From Micromonospora marina (GTDB lineage: Bacteria > Actinomycetota > Actinomycetes > Mycobacteriales > Micromonosporaceae): a stretch of 64,000 bases of DNA. The stretch spans positions 24,865 through 88,864 of the forward strand of contig NZ_FMCV01000027.1 of assembly GCF_900091565.1 (NCBI RefSeq), read 5' to 3'. The translations under genes and the position numbers were made by a program. Under the pieces are notes generated by a model, which was not told the DNA's origin, ran no database searches, and saw only the letters and a list, made by a program, of their open reading frames with translations. Below are positions 25,963 through 37,847 of the stretch, piece after piece; position 1 is the stretch's first letter; the number at the start of each line of letters is the position of its first letter.

Positions 25963-26137
25963 CAGTTCTCCTCAGGTCCCTAGTACGGCGGGCTGAGCGC
26001 CCCACCGCATCTGTGAAACGTGGTGTCGCTGGCAACCAAAGGGGTCCGTGGTTCCCAGCGCGGGGAAAACTAGCGGTCAACGGAGATTTCGGCAACGTGG
26101 GCGCGCGATGATCAACCTAAAGTGACCGAGCCGTCAG

Positions 26138-26977
26138 TCAGTCCGCCGCACCCAGGGCGGCCCGGCAGTCGGCCAGCACCCGCTCGGTGGCGGCCCGCAG
26201 GTCGGCCGGGTCGGGGCCCGCGCCGAGCACCTCCCGGGAGTACGAGGGCAGCACCGACGGCAGCGCGGCGCCGAACACGGTACGCAATCCGGCGGGCGTT
26301 CCGCCCTGCGCGCCCAGCCCCGGCGCGAGCAGCGGACCGTTCACCGAGCCCAGATCGTGACCCGTCCCGCCGACTGTCGCACCGACCACCAGACCGAAGC
26401 TGCCGAGCGGCTCCGCACCCCGGTTGAGCTGGGAAATCTCGTCGATCACGGTCTGCGCGACGGTGCGCCCGTCGGCACCCACGGCGCGCTGCACGGAGGC
26501 GCCCTCCGGGTTGGAGGTGAGCGCCAGGACGAAGACCCCGCCCCCGTGCTCGGCGGCGGTGGAGAACATCGGGGCGAGCGAACCTACTCCCAGGTAGGGG
26601 CTCGCGGTGACCGCATCGACATACAGCGGGCTGGATGGATCGAGGTACGCCGACGCGTAGGCGGCGACGGTCGAGCCGATGTCACCACGCTTGACGTCGA
26701 GCAGAGTGAGCGCTCCGAAATCTCGCAACTGTCGGATAGTTGACTCAAGCACCCCGACACCCCGGGCGCCGAAGCGCTCGAAGAACGCCGACTGCGGCTT
26801 GACCACGGCCACCCGGTCACCGATCGCCTCCACCACAGTGACGCAGAACCGCTCCAGGCCCGCCACGTCGTCGGACAGGCCCCAGGCGGTCAGCAACCCG
26901 GGGTGGGGGTCGATCCCCACGCAGAGCGGTCCTCGTTCCGCCACGGCCCGGTGCAGACGGGCGCCGAACGTCTCCAT
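26138..26977 (-). CDS. pyrF: Orotidine 5'-phosphate decarboxylase (type 2)
   Basis: PyrF makes UMP from OMP, the last step of de novo pyrimidine synthesis. The 279-residue protein is of the longer type 2 class, with CVGIDPHPGLL, VKPQSAFFERFG, the catalytic LTLLDVKRGDIGST and TASPYLG motifs. The frame is open for kilobases upstream because of GC bias, but the ATG at 26977, behind GGGAGAG, begins METFGARLH as expected. It is separated from pyrD by bioA. Confidence 0.96.
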   Translation of the reverse strand: METFGARLHRAVAERGPLCVGIDPHPGLLTAWGLSDDVAGLERFCVTVVEAIGDRVAVVKPQSAFFERFGARGVGVLESTIRQLRDFGALTLLDVKRGDIGSTVAAYASAYLDPSSPLYVDAVTASPYLGVGSLAPMFSTAAEHGGGVFVLALTSNPEGASVQRAVGADGRTVAQTVIDEISQLNRGAEPLGSFGLVVGATVGGTGHDLGSVNGPLLAPGLGAQGGTPAGLRTVFGAALPSVLPSYSREVLGAGPDPADLRAATERVLADCRAALGAAD

Positions 26978-27063
26978 GCGTCTCTCCCTCTCCCGGCGGC
27001 TCCGGTCCGCCTGGCGTGTCCGGCGACGGGCCTCCCGTCGCGCCCTGTCGAACCCGGCCGGAC

Positions 27064-28338
27064 TCAGCCGGCCTTGACCGCCGCGGCCACCCCGGCCGCG
27101 ATCCGCGCCACGTCCGCGGCGTCGCAGACGTACGGCGGCATCGTGTAGACGAGATCCCGGAACGGGCGCAGCCACACCCCCTCGGCCACCGCGGCGGCTG
27201 TGGCCCGGGGCAGGTCCACCTCGTGGTCGAGCTGCACCACCCCGATCGCGCCGAGCACGCGTACGTCGGCCACGCCGGGCGCGTCCCGCAACGGCGCCAG
27301 GCCGGCCCGCAGGCCCTCGGCGACGCCCGCCACCCGTCCCGCCCAGTCCCCGGCCCGCAGGAGGTCCACCGAGGCGTTGGCGACGGCGCAGGCGAGCGGA
27401 TTGCCCATGAACGTCGGCCCGTGCGCCAGCACTCCGCCGGCGGAGATGGCCCGCGCCACCTCGGGCGTGCACAGCGCCGCGGCGAGCGTCAGGTACCCGC
27501 CGGTGAGCGCCTTGCCGACGCAGAGCACGTCCGGGGTGACGCCGGCGTGCTCGGCGGCGAACATTTGGCCGGTCCGGCCGAAGCCGGTGGCGATCTCGTC
27601 GAACACCAGCAGGATGCCGTGCCTGCGGGTCACCTCGCGCAGTACACGCAGATAGTGCGGGTGGTGGAAGCGCATCCCGCCGGCGCCCTGGACGACCGGC
27701 TCCACGATCACCGCGGCCAGTTCGCCGGCGTGCCGCTCCACCGCGTCCACCAGCGCCGCCTCGTACGCCGGATCCGGCGTCGCGTCGAACCCGGGCGGCG
27801 GCGCCGGCGCGAACACCTGCCGGGGCAGCACGTCGCCCCAGAGGTGGTGCATGCCGCCCTCCGGGTCGCACACGCTCATCGGGTGGAACGTGTCGCCGTG
27901 GTACCCGCCCCGCCAGGTGCCCAGCCGGCGGCGCTGCGGGCGTCCCCGCGCCCGCTGGTACTGCAGGCACATCTTCACCGCGACCTCGACGCTCACCGAG
28001 CCGGAGTCGGCCAGGAAGACGTGTTCCAGGCCGTCCGGGGTCAGCTCGACGAGCGTGCGCGCCAGGCGTACGGCGGGTTCGTGGGTGAGCCCGCCGAACA
28101 TGACGTGGCTCATCCGCGCGAGCTGGCCGGTCACCGCGGCGTCGAGCACCGGGTGCCGGTAGCCGTGGATCGCCGCCCACCACGACGACATCCCGTCGAC
28201 CAGCTCCCGCCCGTCCGCGAGCCGCAGCCGCACCCCCGCAGCGCTGTCGACGACGTACGGCGCCGCGGCGGCGGGCATCGGGGCGTACGGGTGCCACACG
28301 TGCCGCCGGTCGGCCGCCAGGATCTCCTCGGGCGTCAC
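27064..28338 (-). CDS. bioA: Adenosylmethionine-8-amino-7-oxononanoate aminotransferase
   Basis: BioA is a PLP enzyme of biotin synthesis that uses SAM as amino donor to make diaminopelargonate. The 424-residue protein has HVWHPYAPM, the substrate motif SSWWAAIHGY, FDEIATGFGRTG, and the PLP lysine in VGKALTGGYL; HGPTFMGNPLACAVAN follows. It starts with GTG at 28338. No other biotin gene is adjacent. It sits between pyrD and pyrF, an unusual place, with a palindrome in front and 86 bases behind. A different class III aminotransferase function is possible but less likely. Confidence 0.9.
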   Translation of the reverse strand: MTPEEILAADRRHVWHPYAPMPAAAAPYVVDSAAGVRLRLADGRELVDGMSSWWAAIHGYRHPVLDAAVTGQLARMSHVMFGGLTHEPAVRLARTLVELTPDGLEHVFLADSGSVSVEVAVKMCLQYQRARGRPQRRRLGTWRGGYHGDTFHPMSVCDPEGGMHHLWGDVLPRQVFAPAPPPGFDATPDPAYEAALVDAVERHAGELAAVIVEPVVQGAGGMRFHHPHYLRVLREVTRRHGILLVFDEIATGFGRTGQMFAAEHAGVTPDVLCVGKALTGGYLTLAAALCTPEVARAISAGGVLAHGPTFMGNPLACAVANASVDLLRAGDWAGRVAGVAEGLRAGLAPLRDAPGVADVRVLGAIGVVQLDHEVDLPRATAAAVAEGVWLRPFRDLVYTMPPYVCDAADVARIAAGVAAAVKAG

Positions 28339-28362
28339 GTCTCCTCCTTCGCCCCTCTCCCC

Positions 28363-28436
28363 CGCGATCTTGCAGTTGCCGCCCCGGACGCGCCCGGAAC
28401 GGGGCGGTACGCCGGGGCCGGAAGTGCAAGATCGCG
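28363..28436. repeat. Intergenic palindrome of the CGATCTTGCAGTT type
   Basis: A perfect 12-base outer stem, CGCGATCTTGCA (28363-28374) with TGCAAGATCGCG (28425-28436), encloses an imperfect GC-rich inner stem. It fills the gap between bioA and pyrD. The core GCGATCTTGCAGTTGC recurs at 63602-63617. It may terminate pyrD transcription before bioA. Confidence 0.75.
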
Positions 28437-28440
28437 CGGG

Positions 28441-29448
28441 TCAGGTTCGGGTTGTGATGGCCCGGGTCAGGGACGGGCCCCGGTAGATGAAGCCGGTGTA
28501 GAGCTGGAGCAGGGCGGCCCCGGCGTCGAACATGCGCGTCGCGTCGTCGGGATGCAGGATGCCGCCCACGCCGATCACCGGCAGCCGGCCGCCGGTCTCC
28601 CGGTGCACGAAGGCGACCATCTCCCGGGCCCGGGCGGTCAGCGGACGGCCGGACAGCCCGCCGGCCTCGGCGGCGCGTTCCCGGTCGGCCGGGGCGAGCC
28701 CGTCCCGGGCCAGCGTGGTGTTCGTGGCGATGAGCCCGGCCGCGCCCCGGTCGAGGCACACCTCCAGCAGCTCGGCCACGGCCGGCTCGGTCAGGTCCGG
28801 GGCGATCTTCACCAGCACCGGCTTCTCCCCCACCAGCGCGGCGAGCAACGCGTCCAGATGGGACCGGTCCTGAAGCGACCGCAGCCCGGGGGTGTTCGGT
28901 GAGGACACGTTCACCGCGAAGTAGTCGCCGTGGTCCTTGAGCGCCCGGTACGAGGCGAGGTAGTCCTCGACCGCCTCGTCCAGCGGGGTCACCTTGGACT
29001 TGCCGAGCGAGATGCCCAGCGGCACGCCGAGCGGGCGCGGCGATGCGGCCAGCCGGCCCGCGAGCGCCGCCGCGCCCGCGTTGTTGAAGCCCATCCGGTT
29101 GATCACCGCTTCGCTGTCGCGCAGCCGGAACAGCCGGGGCCGCGGGTTGCCCGGCTGGGCGTGCGCGGTCACGGTGCCGACCTCGACGAAGCCGAAGCCC
29201 AGCGCCGGCCAGGCCGGCAACGCGAGCCCGTTCTTGTCCATGCCGGCCGCCAGCCCGACCGGGTTGGGGAAACGCACCCCGAACACGGTGCGTGGTGCCG
29301 GCCGGAAGTACGCCGCCCGCAGCGCCGCGAGCACCGCCGGCTGCCGCGACACCGCGGCCAGCCGCGCCAGCGTCCACTCGTGCGCACCCTCCGCGTCCCC
29401 GCCCGCGAGCGAGAACAACCGGGGCCGCACCACCTTCTCGAAGATCAC
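28441..29448 (-). CDS. pyrD: Dihydroorotate dehydrogenase (quinone, class 2)
   Basis: PyrD oxidises dihydroorotate to orotate and passes electrons to the membrane quinone pool. The 335-residue protein has the class 2 N-terminal helices (FSLAGGDAEGAHEWTL), the FMN motif VGLAAGMDKNG, NRMGFNNAG, the catalytic Ser loop NVSSPNTPGLRSLQ, and IGVGGI near the C-terminus. It starts with GTG at 29448. It is bounded on both sides by palindromic elements. Confidence 0.97.
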   Translation of the reverse strand: MIFEKVVRPRLFSLAGGDAEGAHEWTLARLAAVSRQPAVLAALRAAYFRPAPRTVFGVRFPNPVGLAAGMDKNGLALPAWPALGFGFVEVGTVTAHAQPGNPRPRLFRLRDSEAVINRMGFNNAGAAALAGRLAASPRPLGVPLGISLGKSKVTPLDEAVEDYLASYRALKDHGDYFAVNVSSPNTPGLRSLQDRSHLDALLAALVGEKPVLVKIAPDLTEPAVAELLEVCLDRGAAGLIATNTTLARDGLAPADRERAAEAGGLSGRPLTARAREMVAFVHRETGGRLPVIGVGGILHPDDATRMFDAGAALLQLYTGFIYRGPSLTRAITTRT

Positions 29449-29480
29449 GCCCCACCCCCCTGCCGGGCACCGGCCCGGTC

Positions 29481-29535
29481 GATCATGAGGGTGGCGGCGA
29501 TGTGGATCTCCATATCGGCCGCCAACCTCATGATC
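29481..29535. repeat. Intergenic palindrome of the GATCATGAGG type
   Basis: The arms GATCATGAGGGTGGCGGC (29481-29498) and GCCGCCAACCTCATGATC (29518-29535) pair at 17 of 18 positions around a 19-base loop. The element lies between carB and pyrD and, like the others here, has GATC at both ends. Confidence 0.75.
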
Positions 29536-29554
29536 GACGCGTGGCGGCGCGCTG

Positions 29555-32939
<3,385 letters not shown>

Positions 32940-32947
<8 letters not shown>

Positions 32948-34112
32948 TGTCGCGCCCCTCAGTCTGCTTCCGGTCGAGGCCGCCGCCCTCGATCAGCTCG
33001 GCGAAGCGGTCGAAGAGGTAGTCCGCGTCGTGCGGGCCGGCCGCCGCCTCCGGGTGGTACTGGACGGTGAAGGCGGGCACGTCCACGGCCCGCAGCCCCT
33101 CGACCACGTTGTCATTGAGGCAGACGTGTGACACCCGGACACCGCCGAACTCGGTCTGGATCACCTGATCCGGCACCACCGCGCCGTCCCCGGCACCCGG
33201 CACCTGCACCGCGAAGCCGTGGTTGTGGCTGGTCACCTCGACCTTGCCGGTGGCCCGGTCGAGCACCGGCTGGTTGATGCCGCGGTGGCCGTACCCCAGC
33301 TTGTAGGTGCCGAAGCCGAGCGCCCGGCCGAGGATCTGGCTGCCGAAGCAGATACCGAACAGCGGAATCCGCCGCGTCAGCACCTCCCGGGCCAGCGCCA
33401 CCGGGCCGTCGGCGGTCGCCGGGTCGCCCGGGCCGGGCGAGAAGAAGACAGCGTCCGCGCCGGTGGCGAGCAGATCCTCGATCGTCGACCCGGCGGGCAG
33501 CACGTGGGTGGTGACGCCGCGGGCGGCGAGCCGCCGCGGCACGTTGCGCTTGATGCCCAGGTCCACCGCGGCCACCGTGAACCGGTGCTCGCCCTGCGCC
33601 TGCACGACGTACGGCTCGGCGGTGGTCACCTCGTCGGACAGGTTCGCGCCGACCATCTGCGGCGAGCGGCGCACCCGCTCCAGCAGGGCGGCCGGGTCGT
33701 CGTCGACGCTGGAGATGCCGACCCGCATCGCGCCGCGCTCACGCAGGTGCCGGGTCAGCGCCCGGGTGTCCACCCCGCTGATGCCGACGACGCCCTCGGC
33801 GGCGAGCCGGTCCTCCAGGCCGCCGGTGGCCCGCCAGTTCGAGCTGATCCGGGCCGGGTCGCGCACCACGTACCCGGCCACCCAGATCCGGCCGGACTCG
33901 TCGTCGGAGCCGTTGACGCCGGTGTTGCCGATGTGCGGGGCGGTCTGCACCACCACCTGCCGGTGGTAGGACGGGTCGGTGAGCGTCTCCTGGTAACCGG
34001 TCATACCGGTGTTGAACACGGCCTCGCCGAAGGTCTCCCCGACGCTGCCGTACGCCTCGCCGTGGAACGTGCGCCCGTCCTCCAGGACGAGAATCGCGGG
34101 ACGTCGTTTCAC
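32940..34112 (-). CDS. carA: Carbamoyl-phosphate synthase, small subunit
   Basis: CarA is the glutaminase subunit. The 390-residue protein has the N-terminal domain (ILVLEDGRTFHGEAYG, MTGYQETLTDPSY) and a class I amidotransferase domain. The latter has the nucleophile Cys in LFGICFGSQILGRALG and the His/Glu pair in VQYHPEAAAGP. It starts with GTG at 34112. Its last eight bases overlap carB. A 43-bp direct repeat separates it from pyrC. Confidence 0.97.
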
Positions 34113-34132
34113 TGTGCCCGCCTTTCGTTCGC

Positions 34133-34235
34133 GACTGCGGGACTCCGCTCCGCTACGTTCCTCGCTCGGATCACTGGGTCTCCTTCGATCCGGACTGCGG
34201 GACTCCGCTCCGCTACGTTCCTCGCTCGGATCACT
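34133..34235. repeat. 43-bp direct repeat between carA and pyrC
   Basis: Two identical 43-base copies (34133-34175 and 34193-34235) are separated by 17 bases. They begin GACTGCGGGACTCCGCTCC and end CTCGGATCACT. The second copy includes the pyrC stop codon. The CTCCGCTCCGCTAC / CTCGCTCGG style resembles short GC repeats seen elsewhere in the window (46.7-46.9 kb). Confidence 0.9.
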
Positions 34236-35508
34236 TGACAGCCTTTCCGTCCAGGACCGTCGGCTCGCCGCGCAGGAAGGTCGCCACGATGCGACCCGGC
34301 AGCGTCATGCGGGCGTACGGGGTGTTGCGACTACGGCTGGCCAGCTCCGCCGGTTCGATCACGCGGCGGGCGGCCGGGTCGACCAGTGTCAGGTTGGCCG
34401 GTACGCCGGGCGCCGGGTCGAGACCGTGCCCGGCCAGCCCGGCGATCCGGGCCGGCGTGCGGGACATCCGCTCGGCGATCAGGTCCCAGCGGGGGCCGAA
34501 CACGTCGAGCGCGATCGACAGCGCCGTCTCCAGACCGAGCATGCCCGGCCGGGCGTACGCCCACTCGCACTCCTTGTCCTCCACCGCGTGCGGGGCGTGG
34601 TCGGTGGCGATGACGTCGATCACGCCTTCGGCCAGCGCCTCCCGCAGCGCGGCGATGTCGGCGGCGGTGCGCAGCGGCGGGTTGACCTTGAAGACCGGGT
34701 CGTAGCTCTCCGCCTTGGCGTCGGTGAGCAGCAGGTGGTGCGGCGTCACCTCGGCGGTGACCCGTACCCCGCGCGTCTTGGCCTGACGCAGCACCTCGAC
34801 GCTGCCGGCGGTGGAGACGTGGCAGACGTGCAGGCGGCTGCCGACGTGCTCGGCCAGCAGCACGTCCCGGGCGATGATCGCTTCCTCGGCGACGGCCGGC
34901 CAGCCGGTCAGGCCGAGGCGGGTGGACACCTCACCCTCGTGCATCTGCGCGCCCTCGGTCAGCCGGGGCTCCTCGGCGTGCTGGGCGATCACGCCGTCGA
35001 ACGCCTTGACGTACTCCAGCGCCCGGCGCATCAGCCGCGGGTCCGACACGCAGTGCCCGTCGTCGGAGAAGATCCGCACGCCGGCGGCCGAGTCGGCCAT
35101 CGCACCCAGCTCGGCCAGGCGTTCGCCGGCCAGCCCGACGGTGACCGCGCCGATCGGCTGCACGTCGACCAGGCCGGCCTCCCGGCCGAGCCGCCAGACC
35201 TGCTCCACCACGCCCGCGGTGTCCGCCACCGGGGAGGTGTTCGCCATCGCGCACACCGCCGTGTAGCCGCCGAGCGCCGCCGCCCGGGAACCGGACTCGA
35301 CCGTCTCGGCGTCCTCCCGGCCGGGCTCGCGCAGGTGGGTGTGCAGGTCGACCAGGCCGGGCAGCGCGACCAGGCCGGTCGCGTCGACGACTGTGGCGCC
35401 GTCCGCGGCGAGCCCGCGGCCCGCCTCGGCCACCACGCCGTCGCGGATGAGCAGGTCGGTCGGCTCGCCGCCGACGACGCTGACGCCTGTGATGAGGTAC
35501 GTGGTCAC
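34231..35508 (-). CDS. pyrC: Dihydroorotase
   Basis: PyrC cyclises carbamoyl aspartate to dihydroorotate. The 425-residue type I enzyme has the zinc motif LVDLHTHLREPGREDAET, the third ligand region ITAEVTPHHLLLTD-like VRVTAEVTPHHLLL, and the catalytic TDHAPH. It starts with GTG overlapping the pyrB stop (GTGA). Its stop codon lies in the second copy of a 43-bp repeat. Type I dihydroorotases often associate with aspartate carbamoyltransferase, here the preceding gene. Confidence 0.97.
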   Translation of the reverse strand: MTTYLITGVSVVGGEPTDLLIRDGVVAEAGRGLAADGATVVDATGLVALPGLVDLHTHLREPGREDAETVESGSRAAALGGYTAVCAMANTSPVADTAGVVEQVWRLGREAGLVDVQPIGAVTVGLAGERLAELGAMADSAAGVRIFSDDGHCVSDPRLMRRALEYVKAFDGVIAQHAEEPRLTEGAQMHEGEVSTRLGLTGWPAVAEEAIIARDVLLAEHVGSRLHVCHVSTAGSVEVLRQAKTRGVRVTAEVTPHHLLLTDAKAESYDPVFKVNPPLRTAADIAALREALAEGVIDVIATDHAPHAVEDKECEWAYARPGMLGLETALSIALDVFGPRWDLIAERMSRTPARIAGLAGHGLDPAPGVPANLTLVDPAARRVIEPAELASRSRNTPYARMTLPGRIVATFLRGEPTVLDGKAVK

Positions 35509-36431
35509 CGGTTGTTCCCTCCGAGCAGCAGGTAGAGCACGGCCATCCGCACGGAGACCCCGTTGGCGACCTGTTCGACGATGGTGGAGCGGGGCGAGTC
35601 GGCCACCTCGGGCGTGATCTCCATGCCCCGGTTCATCGGGCCGGGGTGCATGACGAGCGCGTGCCCGGGCAGCCGGCGCATGCGCGGCCCGTCGAGCCCG
35701 TAGCGGCGGGCGTACTCGCGGGCCGACGGGAAGTAGGAGTCACCCATCCGCTCGCGCTGCACCCGCAGCATCATCACCACGTCCACATCTGGGAGAACGG
35801 CGTCGAGGTCGTAACAGACGTCGGTGCCGGGGGCCAGGGCGGCGGCGATGTCGACCGGGATGAGCGTGGGCGGGCCGACCAGTGTCACCTTCGCGCCCAG
35901 CGTGGACAGCAGCAGCACGTTGGAGCGGGCCACCCGGGAGTGCAGCACGTCGCCGACGATCGCCACGTGCAGGCCGTCGAGGCGGCCCAGCCGGGACCGC
36001 ATCGTGTACGCGTCGAGCAGCGCCTGGGTGGGGTGCTCGTGGGTGCCGTCACCGGCGTTGACCACCGATCCGTCCACCCACTCGGCGAGCCGGTGCGGGG
36101 CGCCGGAGGCGGGGTGCCGGACGACCACCGCGTCCGCGCCCATGGCCTGGAGCGTGAGCGCGGTGTCCTTGAGGCTCTCCCCCTTGGCCACGCTGGAGCC
36201 CTTGGCGGAGAAGTTGATCACGTCGGCGCTGAGCCGCTTGGCGGCCGCCTCGAACGAGATCCGGGTACGGGTGGAGTCCTCGTAGAAGAGGTTGACCACG
36301 GTGCGCCCGCGCAGTGCGGGCAGCTTCTTGACCTCGCGTCCGGCCACCGTCGCCATCTCCGCGGCGGTGTCGAGGACCAGGGTGGCGGTGCCGGCGTCCA
36401 GGTCGGCGCCGGAGAGCAGGTGCCGGATCAT
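35505..36431 (-). CDS. pyrB: Aspartate carbamoyltransferase, catalytic subunit
   Basis: PyrB joins carbamoyl phosphate and aspartate. The 308-residue protein has the carbamoyl-phosphate motif FYEDSTRTRISFE, the SVAKGESLKDT loop, and HPTQALLDAYTM, as well as VMHPGPMNRGMEI near the end. The normal length and the absence of pyrI fit the actinobacterial type. It overlaps both pyrR (ATGA) and pyrC (GTGA). Confidence 0.98.
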   Translation of the reverse strand: MIRHLLSGADLDAGTATLVLDTAAEMATVAGREVKKLPALRGRTVVNLFYEDSTRTRISFEAAAKRLSADVINFSAKGSSVAKGESLKDTALTLQAMGADAVVVRHPASGAPHRLAEWVDGSVVNAGDGTHEHPTQALLDAYTMRSRLGRLDGLHVAIVGDVLHSRVARSNVLLLSTLGAKVTLVGPPTLIPVDIAAALAPGTDVCYDLDAVLPDVDVVMMLRVQRERMGDSYFPSAREYARRYGLDGPRMRRLPGHALVMHPGPMNRGMEITPEVADSPRSTIVEQVANGVSVRMAVLYLLLGGNNR

Positions 36432-37012
36432 GCGGGTGTACCCCCGTACAACTTGACCTCGTCCGTGCCGTCGGTCTCGGCGAGGGTGACCTTGACGTTC
36501 TCGGCCAGCGCGGTGGGGATGTTCTTGCCGACGTAGTCGGCGCGGATCGGCAGCTGGCGGTGGCCGCGGTCGACCAGGACCGCGAGTTGCACGGACGCCG
36601 GGCGGCCGACGTCGCTGAGCGCGTCCAGCGCGGCCCGCACGGTACGGCCGGAGAACAGCACGTCGTCGACGAGGACGACCCGCTTGCCGTCGATCCCGCC
36701 GGGCGGCAGGTCGGTCGGGCCGACCGCGCGGGTGGCGTGCCGGCGCAGGTCGTCGCGGTAGAGCGTGATGTCGAGCACGCCGACCGGGACTGTCACGTCC
36801 TCGAAGGTGCTGATCCGGGCGGCGAGGCGGTGGGCCAGCGGCACGCCCCGGGTGGGGATGCCCAGCAGCACGGTGCCGGCGGCGCCCTGGGTCTTCTCCA
36901 GGATCTGGTGGGCGATGCGGTCGACCACCCGCGACACGTCCGCTGCGGCGAGGATCACCTTCACCGAGGGTTGTCGTGGCGGCGACGGGTGGGCAGCCGG
37001 TGGGTAGGCCAC
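36428..37012 (-). CDS. pyrR: Pyrimidine regulatory protein PyrR / uracil phosphoribosyltransferase
   Basis: PyrR binds pyr mRNA when UMP/UTP is high and usually also has uracil phosphoribosyltransferase activity. The 194-residue protein has the PRPP loop VVLVDDVLFSGRTVRAALD and the family motifs GIPTRGVPLAHRLA and DITLYRDDL. The start is GTG at 37012, with GGAGG six bases upstream. A PyrR-binding hairpin ends three bases before that ribosome-binding site. It leads pyrB-pyrC-carA-carB. Confidence 0.96.
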   Translation of the reverse strand: MAYPPAAHPSPPRQPSVKVILAAADVSRVVDRIAHQILEKTQGAAGTVLLGIPTRGVPLAHRLAARISTFEDVTVPVGVLDITLYRDDLRRHATRAVGPTDLPPGGIDGKRVVLVDDVLFSGRTVRAALDALSDVGRPASVQLAVLVDRGHRQLPIRADYVGKNIPTALAENVKVTLAETDGTDEVKLYGGTPA

Positions 37013-37018
37013 GGCGGA

Positions 37019-37044
37019 CCTCCTTCCCCGCCTCACGGGACGGG
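37019..37044 (-). promoter_or_regulatory. PyrR-binding loop overlapping the translation start region of pyrR
   Basis: In the pyrR mRNA leader the stem CCCG/CGGG (37044-37041 with 37030-37027) closes the loop TCCCGTGAGG. This matches the PyrR recognition core UCCNGNGAGG. The Shine-Dalgarno GGAGG (37023-37019) begins three bases after the stem. PyrR bound to the loop would cover the ribosome-binding site, so regulation is probably translational, as proposed for mycobacterial pyr operons, and would spread to pyrB-pyrC by coupling. Confidence 0.78.
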
Positions 37045-37217
37045 TCGTTAAAGGACGTCTGGTCGGCTCCGGCCGGCCCGCGAGGGCCCGGACCGGGGCT
37101 TCACGCCACGTTACCAGCGGTCACCGGGCCGCCCGCCGCCGGTCCTGACCTGCTGGTCAGCCCCGGAGAAATGGGGACAAGCCACACGAGGGTGGCGGGC
37201 CCGGTGGACGGCAACAC

Positions 37218-37246
37218 TTGACCACGTGTCGCAATCCCCGTACCGT
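37218..37246 (+). promoter_or_regulatory. Candidate promoter of bldD
   Basis: TTGACC (37218-37223) and TACCGT (37241-37246) are 17 bases apart, about 50 bases upstream of the bldD ATG. The -35 box is good and the -10 box weak. The rest of the divergent pyrR-bldD interval (37047-37298) holds no other recognised feature. In Streptomyces BldD represses its own promoter; no clear BldD box was identified by eye. Confidence 0.4.
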
Positions 37247-37298
37247 CACGCTCCGTAGCGATAGCTCGGGGAACCCGAACAGCACTGGGAGTGTCCGC

Positions 37299-37787
37299 AT
37301 GCCCTCTGAATACGCCAAGTCGCTGGGCGCCCGCCTGCGCTCCATCCGCCAGCAGCAGGGCCTGTCCCTGCAGGGGGTGGAGGAGAAGTCGAACGGGCGG
37401 TGGAAGGCCGTGGTGGTCGGCTCGTACGAGCGCGGCGACCGCGCCGTCACCGTGTCCCGCCTGGCGGAGCTGGCCGACTTCTACCGCGTTCCCGTCTCGG
37501 AGCTGCTGCCCGACGGCAGCGGGGTGCGTCACGAGCCCACCAGCAAGATCGTCCTGGACCTGGAGCGGCTCTACGACGAGGCGTCCGAGGACCTCGCGTA
37601 CGTGGCCCGCTACGCGCGCGCCATCCAGCAGCAGCGCGGCGACTACAACGGCCGGGTGCTCTCGATCCGCGCGGACGACCTGCGCGCCCTCGCGATCGTC
37701 TACGACGCCTCACCGTCGGGCCTGATCGAGCGGCTGACCGAGCACGGCGTGCTGGTCGCCGACCCGAGGGCGTTCTTCGCGTCCTGA
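37299..37787 (+). CDS. bldD: Developmental master regulator BldD
   Basis: BldD represses sporulation genes when dimerised by tetrameric c-di-GMP. The 162-residue protein is closely similar to Streptomyces BldD: the HTH domain SLGARLRSIRQQQGLSL..VEEKSNGRWKAVVVGSYERG lies at 8-70. The c-di-GMP signature RXD-X8-RXXD is complete: R113-G-D115, eight residues, R124-A-D-D127. It starts with ATG at 37299 behind GGGAG. It is divergent from pyrR and convergent with nusB, the position of bldD in Streptomyces too. It is the only recognised global developmental regulator here. Confidence 0.96.
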   Translation: MPSEYAKSLGARLRSIRQQQGLSLQGVEEKSNGRWKAVVVGSYERGDRAVTVSRLAELADFYRVPVSELLPDGSGVRHEPTSKIVLDLERLYDEASEDLAYVARYARAIQQQRGDYNGRVLSIRADDLRALAIVYDASPSGLIERLTEHGVLVADPRAFFAS

Positions 37788-37802
37788 CATCCCCGTACGA
37801 CG

Positions 37803-37832
37803 AAGGGCCCGCGCCGGTCGGCACGGGCCCTT
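37803..37832. terminator. Bidirectional terminator between bldD and nusB
   Basis: The nine-pair stem AAGGGCCCG (37803-37811) / CGGGCCCTT (37824-37832) is followed by TTCTCGTTG on the plus strand. On the minus strand it ends in a TTCGTCG run. It lies 15 bases after bldD and 15 before the nusB stop, so it can end both transcripts. Confidence 0.8.
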
Positions 37833-37847
37833 TCTCGTTGCGGCGCG

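Noticed and set aside
26978..29470. Upstream extension of the pyrF frame to 1110 codons
   Set aside because: The extension runs antisense or out of frame through bioA and pyrD, which are well supported. The pyrF ATG at 26977 has a good ribosome-binding site.
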